A stretch of DNA of 44,907 nucleotides. It comes from Bacteroidota bacterium (lineage in GTDB: Bacteria; Bacteroidota; Bacteroidia; Bacteroidales; VadinHA17). Shown in pieces: positions 1-9,013 of the stretch. Where the stretch lies: positions 1-44,907 of the forward strand of contig JAKPDL010000083.1 in assembly GCA_029552825.1 (NCBI GenBank). The letters are read 5' to 3'. The translations under genes and the position numbers were made by a program. The notes beneath the pieces were generated by a model. That model did no database searches. It saw only the letters and a list, made by a program, of their open reading frames with translations, and had not been told where the DNA came from. How positions within the stretch are numbered: position 1 is the stretch's first letter; every line of letters starts with the position of its first letter.

Positions 1-220
1 GATGCATCCGGATATTTTTGGGCCATCCTCCGGCATCCCGTTGATAAAGGAGAACATTTTCAGCCACTCTGAGCGATTCGTCCGTGCCGTACCACTCTTC
101 AGGCATGCTGGTTGCAACATATTGCCACGACCTCCCTTCAGCCGGATTCTGGCTGTAAACAGCATATAAACCCAAAGCAGAAAAGAAAACTATAAGGATT
201 GATTTCTGAACAATTTGCAT
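1..220 (-). CDS. pectate lyase, PL10 family (N-terminal part, cut by window start)
   Basis: Reading the minus strand from an ATG at 220-218 gives an open frame that runs off the left edge of the window (73 codons seen). It opens with a hydrophobic signal peptide ending near YSQN, so the product is exported. The mature part contains the block AENVLLYQRDAGGWPKN, which is the hallmark of the start of the PelA/PL10 pectate lyase domain. Members of that family cleave polygalacturonate by beta-elimination with calcium. The catalytic part lies outside the window and cannot be checked. It lies 54 bases downstream of the minus-strand gene at 275-1516, so the two may be co-transcribed. The family call rests on this one motif, but the motif is distinctive. 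Confidence 0.82.
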   Translation of the reverse strand, partial: MQIVQKSILIVFFSALGLYAVYSQNPAEGRSWQYVATSMPEEWYGTDESLRVAENVLLYQRDAGGWPKNIRMH

Positions 221-274
221 CTGGCAGTATAGTTTTTGGAATATCAAGGGTTATAGGTCTGGCTTGCTCTTATT

Positions 275-1516
275 TCAGAATCTTTCATTAACAACATTAT
301 TGTAAATCGAACCGAAGGTAAATCTGAGTCCTGCCCTTCCGTTTATCTCATATGTAGTTTCAAGCTTTCTTCTTCTCAGAAGTATATCTTCAAGAGAGGC
401 ATCTCCTTTTGGAAGGTAAATCTGATCGTGTACAGCCTGTGCCTGAAATTCGCAAAAAACCGAGAGATTTTTTGTAACTCTTACCGAAACATCTGATTCA
501 AAAATAAGTCTGTTTTTTGAAAAATCCCCGAAATGATGCATTCCTGTGAGACTTATATCTGCTTCTCCCCATTGTTGGATCAGTTCCAGTTTGAGGCTTA
601 AAGCCTCTGAAAAATATGTTTCCTGCTTTTTATCGTAAATGGTCTCCTCGTAGTAATTACTGAAGTTCAAGCCTGGCAAATATCTTATTGCAAAAACCCG
701 CCGGTTGCATTCTGACCATGGAAAAAAATTGTATTCTACACCTGTACTGAAACCAAAACTGTTTCGTATATTCAGATAATTACGGGATAGATAGTTACCG
801 AAAATTCCTGCCGACCATTTCTCCGTAAGGCTCTTTATATAATTAGCATTAAACTCTTTTGTATCCTGTCTGTTAGTTATGAGTTCTCCTTCGTCATAAT
901 AATTTTCACGATTGGTTTCGTAAATGCCATCCAGACGGGTCTTCCATTTATCGGTAATTTTCTGAACCCTGAAACCTGTTGTCACAGAAAATTCGTTCTG
1001 GCTTTTTTCTTTCTGAAATTCCCCTCCTGCATCTATCCTGAATACCCAGTTTTTCCATTTATCAGTCACAATTTCATTTGCTGTCCGGCGTTCCTTTTCT
1101 TCGATGTCAACATTCAGGTTTTCAATGAATGATGTTCTCGAATAGTATGGTAAGATACCTATTTTCAGTATTTTAAGAAGAGTTCTTCTGACGTCGTCAT
1201 CAGTATCGGATTGTTTTGTTGTGACTGAATATTCGTAATTGATGCCCTTGAGCTCTTTCATGCCTATAAAGTTGAAAAAGAATTTATTACCGCCTCCTCC
1301 TGTGTCGGTATCTGTAACAAGTATGTGAACATCAGCTAGTTGTGGATCTCTAACAAATGACACAAACGGAAGTTCCTGCCTCACAAACGTAAAATCGCAC
1401 TCATGGCAGTCGAGAAAAAAATCGGGTGCTTTTGTAATTAAGCCGGCATTTTGCGACATGCAGTCAAGAATCAATAAAAATGACAGAAGTAAATAACAAT
1501 AAATCTTTTTAGTCAT
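275..1516 (-). CDS. conserved hypothetical protein, exported, probable outer-membrane beta-barrel
   Basis: A 413-residue protein with a signal peptide (residues 1 to about 21). I do not recognise a named family. Residues 30-110 form a block with PDFFLDCHECDFTFVRQELP and VRDPQLADVHILVTDT followed by a Gly-rich TGGGG stretch. From about residue 150 to the end the sequence alternates aromatic and polar residues in strand-length segments (RIDAGGEF, FRVQKITDKW, GIFGNYLSRN, GLRFTFGSI), as expected for an outer-membrane barrel or porin-like fold. It is the first gene of a minus-strand pair with the PL10 lyase downstream. The start ATG at 1516 directly precedes MTKKIYCYLLL, a good signal-peptide start. 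The barrel assignment is inferred from pattern, not homology. Confidence 0.75.
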   Translation of the reverse strand: MTKKIYCYLLLSFLLILDCMSQNAGLITKAPDFFLDCHECDFTFVRQELPFVSFVRDPQLADVHILVTDTDTGGGGNKFFFNFIGMKELKGINYEYSVTTKQSDTDDDVRRTLLKILKIGILPYYSRTSFIENLNVDIEEKERRTANEIVTDKWKNWVFRIDAGGEFQKEKSQNEFSVTTGFRVQKITDKWKTRLDGIYETNRENYYDEGELITNRQDTKEFNANYIKSLTEKWSAGIFGNYLSRNYLNIRNSFGFSTGVEYNFFPWSECNRRVFAIRYLPGLNFSNYYEETIYDKKQETYFSEALSLKLELIQQWGEADISLTGMHHFGDFSKNRLIFESDVSVRVTKNLSVFCEFQAQAVHDQIYLPKGDASLEDILLRRRKLETTYEINGRAGLRFTFGSIYNNVVNERF

Positions 1517-1583
1517 ACTTTTAAAGTTTTTAAAATGAAAAACATAAAATGGCGGATATACACGTTAAAATTACGTATTTTAC

Positions 1584-1613
1584 TTTGATTTCTTCTTTAA
1601 TAAATTAAATTTG
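1584..1613 (+). promoter_or_regulatory. candidate Bacteroidota-type promoter for the 1643-11401 gene cluster
   Basis: TTTG at 1584-1587 and TAAATTTG at 1606-1613 are separated by 18 bases. This resembles the -33 TTTG / -7 TAnnTTTG promoter of Bacteroidota, with a spacer about one base short of the usual 19-21. Transcription would begin near 1620, leaving a leader of roughly 20 bases before the ATG at 1643. Pattern match only. Confidence 0.45.
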
Positions 1614-1642
1614 TAGCCTTCATTTTAATTTTGATTTTCCCG

Positions 1643-2581
1643 ATGAAGAAAATTCTTGTAACCGGCGGCGCCGGTTTCATTGGTTCACATCTGTGTGAGA
1701 GACTTCTTGCTTCAGGCAACTTTGTAATTTGTTTAGACAACTTTTACACTGGTAGGGAAAAAAACATACGGCATCTTTCCAGAAACAGGAATTTTCGGAT
1801 AATTGAACACGATGTTACAAATAAGATTCATCTCGACTGTGATGAGATCTATAACCTTGCTTGTCCTGCTTCCCCTGTTCATTATCAGAAAGATCCGGTT
1901 AGGACTGTAACCACTGCAGTACTGGGTGCCATTAATTCGCTTGAGCTTGCAAAAAGAACAGGTGCAAAAGTTCTGCAGGCGTCAACAAGCGAAGTTTACG
2001 GTGATCCTCAGATACATCCGCAACACGAGAATTACTGGGGCAATGTAAATATGCTCGGTCCCCGTTCGTGCTACGATGAAGGCAAGCGCTGCGCTGAGAC
2101 AATTTTCATGAGTTACCACCGCCAGGAAAAAATTCGTATAAAAATCGTAAGGATTTTCAATACATACGGCCCGCGCATGCGTAGCGATGACGGCAGGGTA
2201 ATCTCAAACTTCATTGTTCAGGCTCTTAAAGGAGAAGATATTACTATATACGGTGATGGTTCACAGACAAGAAGTTTCCAGTATATAGATGACCTGGTAA
2301 ACGGATTGATGCTGATGATGAATTCACCCGACCCATTCACCGGTCCGGTTAACCTGGGTAATCCGGAAGAGTTCAAAATAATTGACCTTGCCCAGCAGGT
2401 GCTGAAAATGACAGGCTCGAGGTCCAGAATCAAATTCAAACCTCTACCTGAGGATGATCCAAAACAACGCCAGCCCGATGTGTCTCTGGCAAAGGCGGTA
2501 CTCGACTGGTATCCGGCCGTTAACCTCGATAAGGGTCTGAAAATGACAATAGATTATTTCCGAAAAGAAATTATTTATTAG
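1643..2581 (+). CDS. uxs: UDP-glucuronate decarboxylase (UDP-xylose synthase)
   Basis: A 312-residue extended short-chain dehydrogenase of the UXS family, which converts UDP-glucuronate to UDP-xylose in the cytosol with bound NAD. The N-terminal Rossmann motif is [11 protein letters not shown]. The catalytic residues are visible as T115 in [10 protein letters not shown]144 and K148 in CYDEGK. The blocks [16 protein letters not shown] and [14 protein letters not shown] are highly characteristic of UXS. Length matches single-domain bacterial UXS. The open frame reaches a TTG at 1631, but the ATG at 1643 puts the Rossmann strand at the expected distance from the N terminus, so I chose it. It is followed after 33 bases by the cytochrome gene. 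No UDP-glucose dehydrogenase is visible nearby, so substrate must come from elsewhere in the genome. Confidence 0.95.
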   Translation: MKKILVTGGAGFIGSHLCERLLASGNFVICLDNFYTGREKNIRHLSRNRNFRIIEHDVTNKIHLDCDEIYNLACPASPVHYQKDPVRTVTTAVLGAINSLELAKRTGAKVLQASTSEVYGDPQIHPQHENYWGNVNMLGPRSCYDEGKRCAETIFMSYHRQEKIRIKIVRIFNTYGPRMRSDDGRVISNFIVQALKGEDITIYGDGSQTRSFQYIDDLVNGLMLMMNSPDPFTGPVNLGNPEEFKIIDLAQQVLKMTGSRSRIKFKPLPEDDPKQRQPDVSLAKAVLDWYPAVNLDKGLKMTIDYFRKEIIY

Positions 2582-2614
2582 AACGGCATAGCTATTTTAA
2601 GATTATCTTTTTAA

Positions 2615-4159
2615 ATGGTTAAAATGAGCAGACACATTAAATCCAATTTTTTAAATAATGGAAGATTCAAACTCTATTTTTTTACTGCAGGTTTTATTCT
2701 ATGCCTTATTATCATTTTTATTGCAGGTAAAGCAATAAAATATACATCAACCGATAATTACTGCATGTCGTGTCACATACACCCGCATGCTGAACAGACG
2801 TGGAGGCTTTCGACACATTATAATAACAAATCGGGAACTATTGTTCATTGTGTTGATTGTCACCTTGCTCCTCAGGGTAAAGGTTATCTGCGTACAAAAA
2901 TAAAACACGGATTAAAGGACCTCTACAGCTACTGGTTCAGGGACAGTGCTTCGATAAACTGGGAGTCAAAGAAACTTATTGAGAATGCCAGGAAATTTGT
3001 GTATGAAAAATCGTGCCTCGAGTGCCATCAGAACCTTTTCCCTGTAACACTGTCGAAAGAAGGAGATGATGCCCATCTGTTCTATACTCTGAGTGAAAAT
3101 CCGCCCCGGTGTATTAATTGCCACCTCACTGTAGGGCATTTTGATAAAAATTTCAGGCATGCAAAGGATACAACATTCGGAGTTGTTAAGAGTGCTGCTT
3201 CAAGCATATACAAGGAACCGGCAAAGGTTGATAAGTTTGAGAATTTCACTGAGACCATTCCGGGTACAGGGGTTTCTTTCAGGATGATTGCCATTCCGGG
3301 AGGTAAGTTTATGATGGGAAGTCCTGACAATGAACCCCTCAGAGATAATGATGAAGGGCCGGTACGGGAAGTTACTGTGTCACCCTTCTGGATTGGTGAG
3401 GTGGAGGTGACATGGGATGAGTATCTGGCATTTTTCCAGGCTACCTCATCACAGGGCAGGACAGAAGGGCAGGTGGTAACCACAGGGAAGGTAGATGCAA
3501 TTTCGGGACCCACACCGCCATGGGGTGCTCCTGACCAGGGGTGGGGGAAGGGCTCACGGCCTGCAATAACTATGACATGGTATGCAGCAAATGTTTACTG
3601 CAAGTGGCTTTCAAAAGTAACGGGTAAGAAGTACAGGCTGCCTACCGAAGCTGAATGGGAATATGCATGCAGGGGCGGCACCTCAACTCCATATTTCTTC
3701 GAAGGCGACCCGAAAAAGTTTACTTCGGAAGGATTCCTGAAGAAGATCTTCAAGCCCGATACGTCTGTAATCTCTTCGTATGTAATATATAAAGTCAACA
3801 GTAATTTCAGAACTGCAGAACCTTCGGCTGTCAGACCTAATCCGTTCGGGTTAAGAAATATGCTGGGTAATGTGGCTGAGTTCTGTCTCGATTATTATTC
3901 ACCGGATACATACCGGACCGATACAGTAAGAGTTAACCCGAGAGGTCCGGAATGGGGCGAGGAACACGTCATAAGAGGTGGTTCATACAAGAGTGATGCA
4001 CGGGATGTAAGGTGTTCCTCGCGCGACTTTACAAAAACAAAAGCATGGCTGGTAACCGACCCGCAGATGCCTAAAAGCATCTGGTGGTATTCCGATTGTA
4101 TTGATGTGGGATTCAGAGTAGTATGCGAACCTGATAGTTCAATATTAAATAGGAGATAA
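2615..4159 (+). CDS. NapC/NrfH-like tetraheme cytochrome c fused to FGE-sulfatase-like domain
   Basis: A 514-residue two-part protein. Residues 20-42 are one membrane anchor. It is followed by four CxxCH haem-attachment motifs at residues 50-54 (CMSCH), 79-83 (CVDCH), 134-138 (CLECH) and 166-170 (CINCH), the number and spacing expected of NapC/NirT/NrfH-type quinol-oxidising cytochromes. Residues 215-507 match the SUMF1/FGE fold (IPGGKFMMGSPDNE, RLPTEAEWEYACRGG, GNVAEF, VIRGGSY, GFRVVC). In true formylglycine-generating enzymes the segment after GGSY carries the two copper-binding catalytic cysteines. Here it reads KSDARDVRC, so the pair is absent and oxidase activity is unlikely. The fold is related to C-type lectins, so a binding role is possible. 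It ends 10 bases before the first Tat-exported oxidoreductase. The second Met (2624) is an alternative start. Confidence 0.88.
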   Translation: MVKMSRHIKSNFLNNGRFKLYFFTAGFILCLIIIFIAGKAIKYTSTDNYCMSCHIHPHAEQTWRLSTHYNNKSGTIVHCVDCHLAPQGKGYLRTKIKHGLKDLYSYWFRDSASINWESKKLIENARKFVYEKSCLECHQNLFPVTLSKEGDDAHLFYTLSENPPRCINCHLTVGHFDKNFRHAKDTTFGVVKSAASSIYKEPAKVDKFENFTETIPGTGVSFRMIAIPGGKFMMGSPDNEPLRDNDEGPVREVTVSPFWIGEVEVTWDEYLAFFQATSSQGRTEGQVVTTGKVDAISGPTPPWGAPDQGWGKGSRPAITMTWYAANVYCKWLSKVTGKKYRLPTEAEWEYACRGGTSTPYFFEGDPKKFTSEGFLKKIFKPDTSVISSYVIYKVNSNFRTAEPSAVRPNPFGLRNMLGNVAEFCLDYYSPDTYRTDTVRVNPRGPEWGEEHVIRGGSYKSDARDVRCSSRDFTKTKAWLVTDPQMPKSIWWYSDCIDVGFRVVCEPDSSILNRR

Positions 4160-4169
4160 TAAATTAAAA

Positions 4170-5507
4170 ATGAAAGATATAGGACGAAGAAAATTTATCG
4201 GAAGAGCTGCTCTGGCAGGCATAGGGATGGCAGCAGCAGCTACTATTTCTGGCGGTTGCAAAAGAAAGGAAATATTACCTGTGGAAGGGCTTCCGCCGGT
4301 ACTGAAAGCTGCACCTAAAGGCAGGAAACTTAAAGCGGGACTGGTAGGTGCGGGAGGAAGAGGTACAGGTGCAGCCATTAATTTCATAAGTGCAGGGCCC
4401 GACCTCGAAATCGTTGCAGTTGCAGATGTGTTTCAGGATAAGGTGGATGCCTTCTGCAAAAGATTCGAATCGTTCGGTCTGCCAATACCCCCTGAAAACC
4501 GTTTTACAGGCTTCGACGGTTACAAAAAGCTTATGGCTATTGACGACATTGACGTAGTCATTCTTGCCACTCCGCCCAAATTCAGGCCGGAACATTTCCT
4601 CGAAGCCGTAACGATGAAGAAGCACGTTTTCATGGAGAAACCTGTTGCGGTTGATTCAAATGGAATAAGAACTATTCTTGCCACAGCAAAAAAGGCTGAA
4701 GCCCTGGGTCTTAATGTCGTAACCGGAACCCAGAGACGCCACCAGGAAGACTATATCGAGACATACAAAAAGGTTGCTGAAGGGGCAATCGGACGTATTG
4801 TAGCTGCAAAAGCATGGTGGAACCAGGATCATGTTTGGTTCAGGCTCCGGGAACCGGGCTGGAATGACATGGAATATATGATACGAAACTGGAATAACTT
4901 CATCTGGCTTTCAGGCGACCATATACTCGATACTCATGTCCACAATATTGATGTAGTAAACTGGTTCACCGGAAAACACCCTGTAAGTGCAATAGGCTAT
5001 GGCGGCAGACATAGAAGAGTAACAGGTGATCAGTACGATTTTTTCAGTATAGATTTTGATTACGGAAACGGAGTCTTTTCACATAGCATGTGCCGGCAGA
5101 TCGACGGTTGTGCAAACGGAACCGGCGAACTGGTAGTGGGTACTGAAGGCTATACAAATTGCCAGAATACGATCTGGAACCTCGACGGAAAAGTAATCTG
5201 GAAGTTTGAGTATCCGAAAGACGAAAACGGAAACTCAACAAACTCGGTGGCTGTTTCGCCTTATATTCAGGAACATATGCATCTGGTATGGGCAATCCGT
5301 ACCGGTAATTATGTCAACGAGGCTGAACAAACTGCAATTTCAACTCTCACTGCTATTATGGGCAGAACGGCAGCATATACCGGCAAGATGATCTCCTGGG
5401 ATGAAATACTGAAAATGGATATGAATCTCGGACCATCAAAGATTGAATTCGGTCCTGTCGATATGAAATTTGAACCACCTGTGCCCGGTTTGCCGGTGCA
5501 AATCTGA
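4170..5507 (+). CDS. Gfo/Idh/MocA family oxidoreductase, Tat-exported lipoprotein
   Basis: A 445-residue protein. The N terminus has a twin-arginine motif (GRRKFIG, RR at 6-7), a hydrophobic stretch and a lipobox ending in Cys30 (ISGGC), so it is probably folded with its cofactor, exported by Tat and lipid-anchored. The Rossmann motif is GAGGRG at 60-65, and the family's EKP with its catalytic-site lysine is at 156-158. The C-terminal half has the usual dimer-sheet domain (DHVWF, NFIWLSGDHILDTHVHNIDVVNWF). Family members oxidise or reduce sugars, inositols or glycosides with NAD(P). Tat export of a cofactor-loaded member has a precedent in Zymomonas glucose-fructose oxidoreductase. Substrate cannot be read from sequence. 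It follows the cytochrome/FGE gene by 10 bases and precedes a second member by 33. Confidence 0.9.
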   Translation: MKDIGRRKFIGRAALAGIGMAAAATISGGCKRKEILPVEGLPPVLKAAPKGRKLKAGLVGAGGRGTGAAINFISAGPDLEIVAVADVFQDKVDAFCKRFESFGLPIPPENRFTGFDGYKKLMAIDDIDVVILATPPKFRPEHFLEAVTMKKHVFMEKPVAVDSNGIRTILATAKKAEALGLNVVTGTQRRHQEDYIETYKKVAEGAIGRIVAAKAWWNQDHVWFRLREPGWNDMEYMIRNWNNFIWLSGDHILDTHVHNIDVVNWFTGKHPVSAIGYGGRHRRVTGDQYDFFSIDFDYGNGVFSHSMCRQIDGCANGTGELVVGTEGYTNCQNTIWNLDGKVIWKFEYPKDENGNSTNSVAVSPYIQEHMHLVWAIRTGNYVNEAEQTAISTLTAIMGRTAAYTGKMISWDEILKMDMNLGPSKIEFGPVDMKFEPPVPGLPVQI

Positions 5508-5540
5508 AAATGATTATATTGGATACAAAATTTAAACCAA

Positions 5541-6854
5541 ATGTCAATGAAAAGCTCGAGAAGAAAGTTTCTGAAAAAAGCTGCTTCGGCAGTTACAGGA
5601 ACTTTAGTGTTTCCGTATATTATTCCTTCATCATCACTTGGGCTTGGAGGAGAGACTCCGCCAAGTGAAAAAATTCTTATGGGGGTAATAGGTACTGGTT
5701 CGCAGGGTATGAGCAACATGAGGAGTTTTATGAGGCTGAAAGATCAGGTACGCTTTGTTGCCCTCTGTGATGTTGACGCAAAACGTCTGGAAGCAGCAAA
5801 GGCTGTTGTTGATAAGGTGAATCGCAGCAATGACTGCCGTATATACGGTGATTTCAGGGAGTTTCTGGAAAAGGAAAAACTTGATGCAGTTCTGATTGCT
5901 ATACCTGATCACTGGCATGGAATAATTTATACAGCGGCAGCTAACAAGAAATTGGATGTTTACGGAGAGAAACCAATTTGTCGCACCATCAATGATGGGA
6001 AGGTGATTGTGCAGGCAGTTAAGAAAAACGGAATTATTTGGCAGACAGGAAGCTGGCAGAGGTCGGAGGCAAACTTTCACCGTGGTGCGGAGCTTGTGAT
6101 CAACGGACGAATTGGTAAAGTCAAATATATTGAGGTGGGATTACCCGACGGTGTAAGAGGGATAGGCACACCTCCAGTTCAGGAGGTTCCCGAAGGTCTC
6201 GACTGGGAGATGTGGCTGGGCCCGGCACTGAAGGTTCCTTACCGCGGAGTATGCCACTGGAACTGGCGGTGGATTCTCGATTACTCTGGAGGGCAGCTTA
6301 CTGACTGGGCGGGGCACCATGTCGATATTGCTAACTGGGGCACCGGACTTGAATACACAGGCCCTGTTGAAATCGAAGGGACAGGCTTTTATCCTTATGA
6401 TGGGATTTATAACGCTCCTGTCGAATATGACATTACATGCAAGTTTGCAAATGGAATAATAATGAGGATAGCTAATGCATCACGGCTTCCTAAAGGGATG
6501 GGAACCGTCTGGTACGGTGATCTTGGCTGGATACATGTTGACAGGGGCAATAGAATAAGCGCATCCGACCCCAAAATACTTGAGGAAACAATCGGCGAGA
6601 ATGAGATTCATCTTTATAAAAGCACTGATCATTTTCAGAATTTTATCGACTGCGTACGTACACGCAAAGAAGCAATAGCACCTATAGAACCAGCTTACCG
6701 GGCTATATCAACAGCCCTGCTCGGTGAAATTGCAATGACAACAGGACAGAAAATATACTGGGATCCCGAAAAGGAAGAGATCATAGGAAATCCCAATGCC
6801 AGCCGACTGCTCGGAAGGCCTTACCGTAAACCATGGACATTACCAGAAGTATAA
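5541..6854 (+). CDS. Gfo/Idh/MocA family oxidoreductase, Tat-exported
   Basis: A 437-residue protein with a near-perfect Tat motif (SSRRKFLKK, residues 5-13) and a hydrophobic segment to about residue 35. There is no lipobox cysteine, so it is probably soluble in the periplasm or retained by the uncleaved signal. The nucleotide-binding motif GTGSQG lies at 51-56, followed by CDVDAKR, and the family EKP is in YGEKPICRT. The C-terminal domain has the HWNWRWILDYSGG and DWAGHHVDIANWG blocks common to exported Bacteroidota and Planctomycetes members. The C terminus ends in PYRKPWTLPEV, a tail also seen in the protein at 32543-33904. It is the second oxidoreductase of the operon, and the ThuA-like gene begins 11 bases downstream. 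It probably acts on a sugar or glycoside in the envelope. Confidence 0.9.
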   Translation: MSMKSSRRKFLKKAASAVTGTLVFPYIIPSSSLGLGGETPPSEKILMGVIGTGSQGMSNMRSFMRLKDQVRFVALCDVDAKRLEAAKAVVDKVNRSNDCRIYGDFREFLEKEKLDAVLIAIPDHWHGIIYTAAANKKLDVYGEKPICRTINDGKVIVQAVKKNGIIWQTGSWQRSEANFHRGAELVINGRIGKVKYIEVGLPDGVRGIGTPPVQEVPEGLDWEMWLGPALKVPYRGVCHWNWRWILDYSGGQLTDWAGHHVDIANWGTGLEYTGPVEIEGTGFYPYDGIYNAPVEYDITCKFANGIIMRIANASRLPKGMGTVWYGDLGWIHVDRGNRISASDPKILEETIGENEIHLYKSTDHFQNFIDCVRTRKEAIAPIEPAYRAISTALLGEIAMTTGQKIYWDPEKEEIIGNPNASRLLGRPYRKPWTLPEV

Positions 6855-6865
6855 AACGATGAGAT

Positions 6866-8074
6866 ATGAAAAGGGTATTAAATATATTGTTGATTATCAG
6901 TATAATTCTGTTAATTTTTACAGATTGTAAAAAAAGCCCGCATTACAGGGCACTAATTATCACAGGACAGAATTCGACCGACTGGGTTGCAAGCACTCCT
7001 GTATTGAAGCAGATTCTTGAAAAAACTGGAATTTTTGAATGCAGCATATTAATTTCTCCTACTCCAGGAGGTGAATGGGACAAATTCCGGCCTGCATGGG
7101 ATAAATATAATCTGGTAGTTTTAAATTATAACGGCGAGAAATGGCCTGAAACAATACGAAATGGTTTTATCAGTTACGTAAATAATGGTGGAGGCGTTCT
7201 GGTATATCATTCTGCCTCTATTGCTTTTCCCGACTGGAAGGAATATAATGAGATATGCGGTATATCGGGCTGGGATAACAGGTCGGAAAAGGATGGACCC
7301 TATATATATTTCAGAGGTAATCGGATGGTGCTTGACTCCTCAGCAGGACCAGCAGGGTGGCATGGTGAACCGCGTGAGTTTGAAGTAAGGATAAGAAACA
7401 CCGAACATCCTGTTACCAGAGGTTTACCGGTAAGATGGATGCATGCAAAAGATTTGCTCTATGCCCGGTTGAGGGGTCCCGCTAAAAATATGGAAGTCCT
7501 TGCCACAGCTTATTGTGACACCACCGGCGGTGGCACGGGCAGGGATGAACCCGTTATGATGGCAATAACCTACGGCAAAGGCAGGGTTTTCCATACTACC
7601 CTTGGATTCCCCGGTGATGGAACCAGTCCCGCACTTCAGTGTGCCGGCTTCATCACGACCCTGCAACGTGGAGCAGAATGGGCAGCATCTGGAAAAGTGA
7701 CACAACCGGTTCCGCGTGATTTTCCAACAGTTTCAGGTGTTGTTTTACGTACAGAGATGAAACCGATTACACTTAAGGAAGAAATTGAAAACCTTGCAAA
7801 ATATGAGATCGGAATGAGTACCCGGTATTATACAGGTCTGCAGGACAGAATCAAAAAAGCCGCAGGTGACCCTGACAAATTACTGGAGATAGAAAAAATG
7901 ATGGTCAAACTTCTGGAAAATGACAAGGCAACAATAGAATCAAAGAAACTTGTATTACGTGAACTCAGCTGGATGGGAACCGATTATTGCATTCCCACAA
8001 TAAAAAAGCTGCAGGAAAATGCCGAGTTGAAAGATGAGGTAGATTTTGCTCTTGAACGACTAGGTGTAAAATAA
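6866..8074 (+). CDS. ThuA-like protein with C-terminal helical extension
   Basis: A 402-residue exported protein. Residues 1-20 are a hydrophobic leader followed by Cys21. The residue before the Cys is Asp, so the lipobox is atypical but lipidation is plausible. Residues 27-265 are a ThuA-like (glutamine-amidotransferase-like fold) domain: ALIITGQN, WDKYNLVVLNYNG, GGGVLVYHSAS (His115), WHGEPREFEV, EHPVTRGLP, KGRVFHTTLGF. ThuA proteins are tied genetically to disaccharide (trehalose/maltitol) use and keto-sugar metabolism, but the reaction is not firmly known. Residues 295-402 form a Lys/Glu-rich helical tail resembling short HEAT-like repeats, an extension beyond the ThuA core. It lies 11 bases after an exported oxidoreductase and 9 before GT2, so its job is probably tied to the exported sugar-oxidation genes. 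Confidence 0.85.
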   Translation: MKRVLNILLIISIILLIFTDCKKSPHYRALIITGQNSTDWVASTPVLKQILEKTGIFECSILISPTPGGEWDKFRPAWDKYNLVVLNYNGEKWPETIRNGFISYVNNGGGVLVYHSASIAFPDWKEYNEICGISGWDNRSEKDGPYIYFRGNRMVLDSSAGPAGWHGEPREFEVRIRNTEHPVTRGLPVRWMHAKDLLYARLRGPAKNMEVLATAYCDTTGGGTGRDEPVMMAITYGKGRVFHTTLGFPGDGTSPALQCAGFITTLQRGAEWAASGKVTQPVPRDFPTVSGVVLRTEMKPITLKEEIENLAKYEIGMSTRYYTGLQDRIKKAAGDPDKLLEIEKMMVKLLENDKATIESKKLVLRELSWMGTDYCIPTIKKLQENAELKDEVDFALERLGVK

Positions 8075-8083
8075 TCAACTGGA

Positions 8084-9013
8084 ATGTTATCGGTTATCAT
8101 TCCTGTTTATAACGAAGAAGCAGTTCTTGATGAGCTGATACGCAGAACGGTACCTGCAATTGAATCTTTTACAACCGATTATGAGATAATTTTCACCGAC
8201 GACGGCAGTACTGACGGCAGCCTTAAGAAATTACTTTCGTTCCGTGAGAAAAACCCTAAAATAAAAATATTGTCCCTTTCAAGAAATTTTGGCCATCAGG
8301 CAGCTTACACAGCGGGGCTGGAGCATGCTGCGGGAGATTTAATTGCCATGATGGATGCCGACCTTCAGGACCCGCCTGAAATACTTATAGAAATGTACAG
8401 AAAGATAACCGTTGAAGGATTCGATGCTGTATATGGAAGAAAAATAGGAAGGAAGGGGAAAAAGCGAAGGAATTTTTTTATGTATTTATTTCACCTGATC
8501 TTTAAAAACATAGCTGAAATAAGCAATATAGAAAATGCCGGTAATTTCTCCATGATGACCCGCAAGGTGGTAGAGGCACTACTTTCAATGAGAGAGAAGA
8601 TAAGATACCTTCCGGGTATGCGGTCTTTTGTGGGCTTCAGGCAAGGATATGTTGATTATATAAGGGATGACAGATACACCGGGAAACCAAAAATGAGTAC
8701 CGGTAAACTCTTTCGGCTTGCCGGGGATGCAATATTTTCATTTTCAAGGTTACCAATAAAATTATGTTTCATACTGGGGCTGACAGGGGTAATTATTTTT
8801 CTGGCTGCCGGAATATACGTAATTATCGCAAAGATTTTAAATTTTGCAATGCCGGGATGGTCATCAATACTTCTGAGTATTTATTTTCTGGGCTCCATTC
8901 AACTTGTTTTTCTCGGTATCATTGGCGAATATGTTTACCGTAATTACAAAGAGTCGCAGAACAGACCCATATATTTCATAAAGGAGTTTTACGGAAGTGA
9001 ACCCAAAAATTAA
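8084..9013 (+). CDS. GT2 family polyprenyl-phosphate glycosyltransferase
   Basis: A 309-residue protein of the DPM1/GtrB/ArnC type. The GT-A domain occupies residues 1-220, with SVIIPVYNEE, DDGSTDGS, LSRNFGHQAAYTAG and the metal-binding DADLQDPPE. Two C-terminal membrane helices follow (about 230-252 and 264-285). Such enzymes move a sugar from a nucleotide donor to undecaprenyl phosphate on the cytoplasmic face. The product is flipped and used by a GT-C enzyme outside. The next gene encodes such an enzyme, and its ATG overlaps this stop codon by one base (TAATG at 9011-9015), which implies translational coupling. UDP-xylose from the uxs gene upstream is one possible donor, but the sugar specificity cannot be read from the sequence. 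Confidence 0.92.
   Translation: MLSVIIPVYNEEAVLDELIRRTVPAIESFTTDYEIIFTDDGSTDGSLKKLLSFREKNPKIKILSLSRNFGHQAAYTAGLEHAAGDLIAMMDADLQDPPEILIEMYRKITVEGFDAVYGRKIGRKGKKRRNFFMYLFHLIFKNIAEISNIENAGNFSMMTRKVVEALLSMREKIRYLPGMRSFVGFRQGYVDYIRDDRYTGKPKMSTGKLFRLAGDAIFSFSRLPIKLCFILGLTGVIIFLAAGIYVIIAKILNFAMPGWSSILLSIYFLGSIQLVFLGIIGEYVYRNYKESQNRPIYFIKEFYGSEPKN

Noticed and set aside
3082-3513. 143-codon minus-strand frame within the cytochrome/FGE gene
   Set aside because: Shadow of a gene with strong haem and FGE motifs; no features of its own.
2615-4159. Functional formylglycine-generating enzyme serving a sulfatase
   Set aside because: The catalytic cysteine pair is missing and there is no sulfatase gene in the window.
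2615-4159. Diversity-generating retroelement target (FGE/C-type-lectin fold)
   Set aside because: The fold is one used by such targets, but there is no reverse transcriptase and no template/variable repeat pair in the window.
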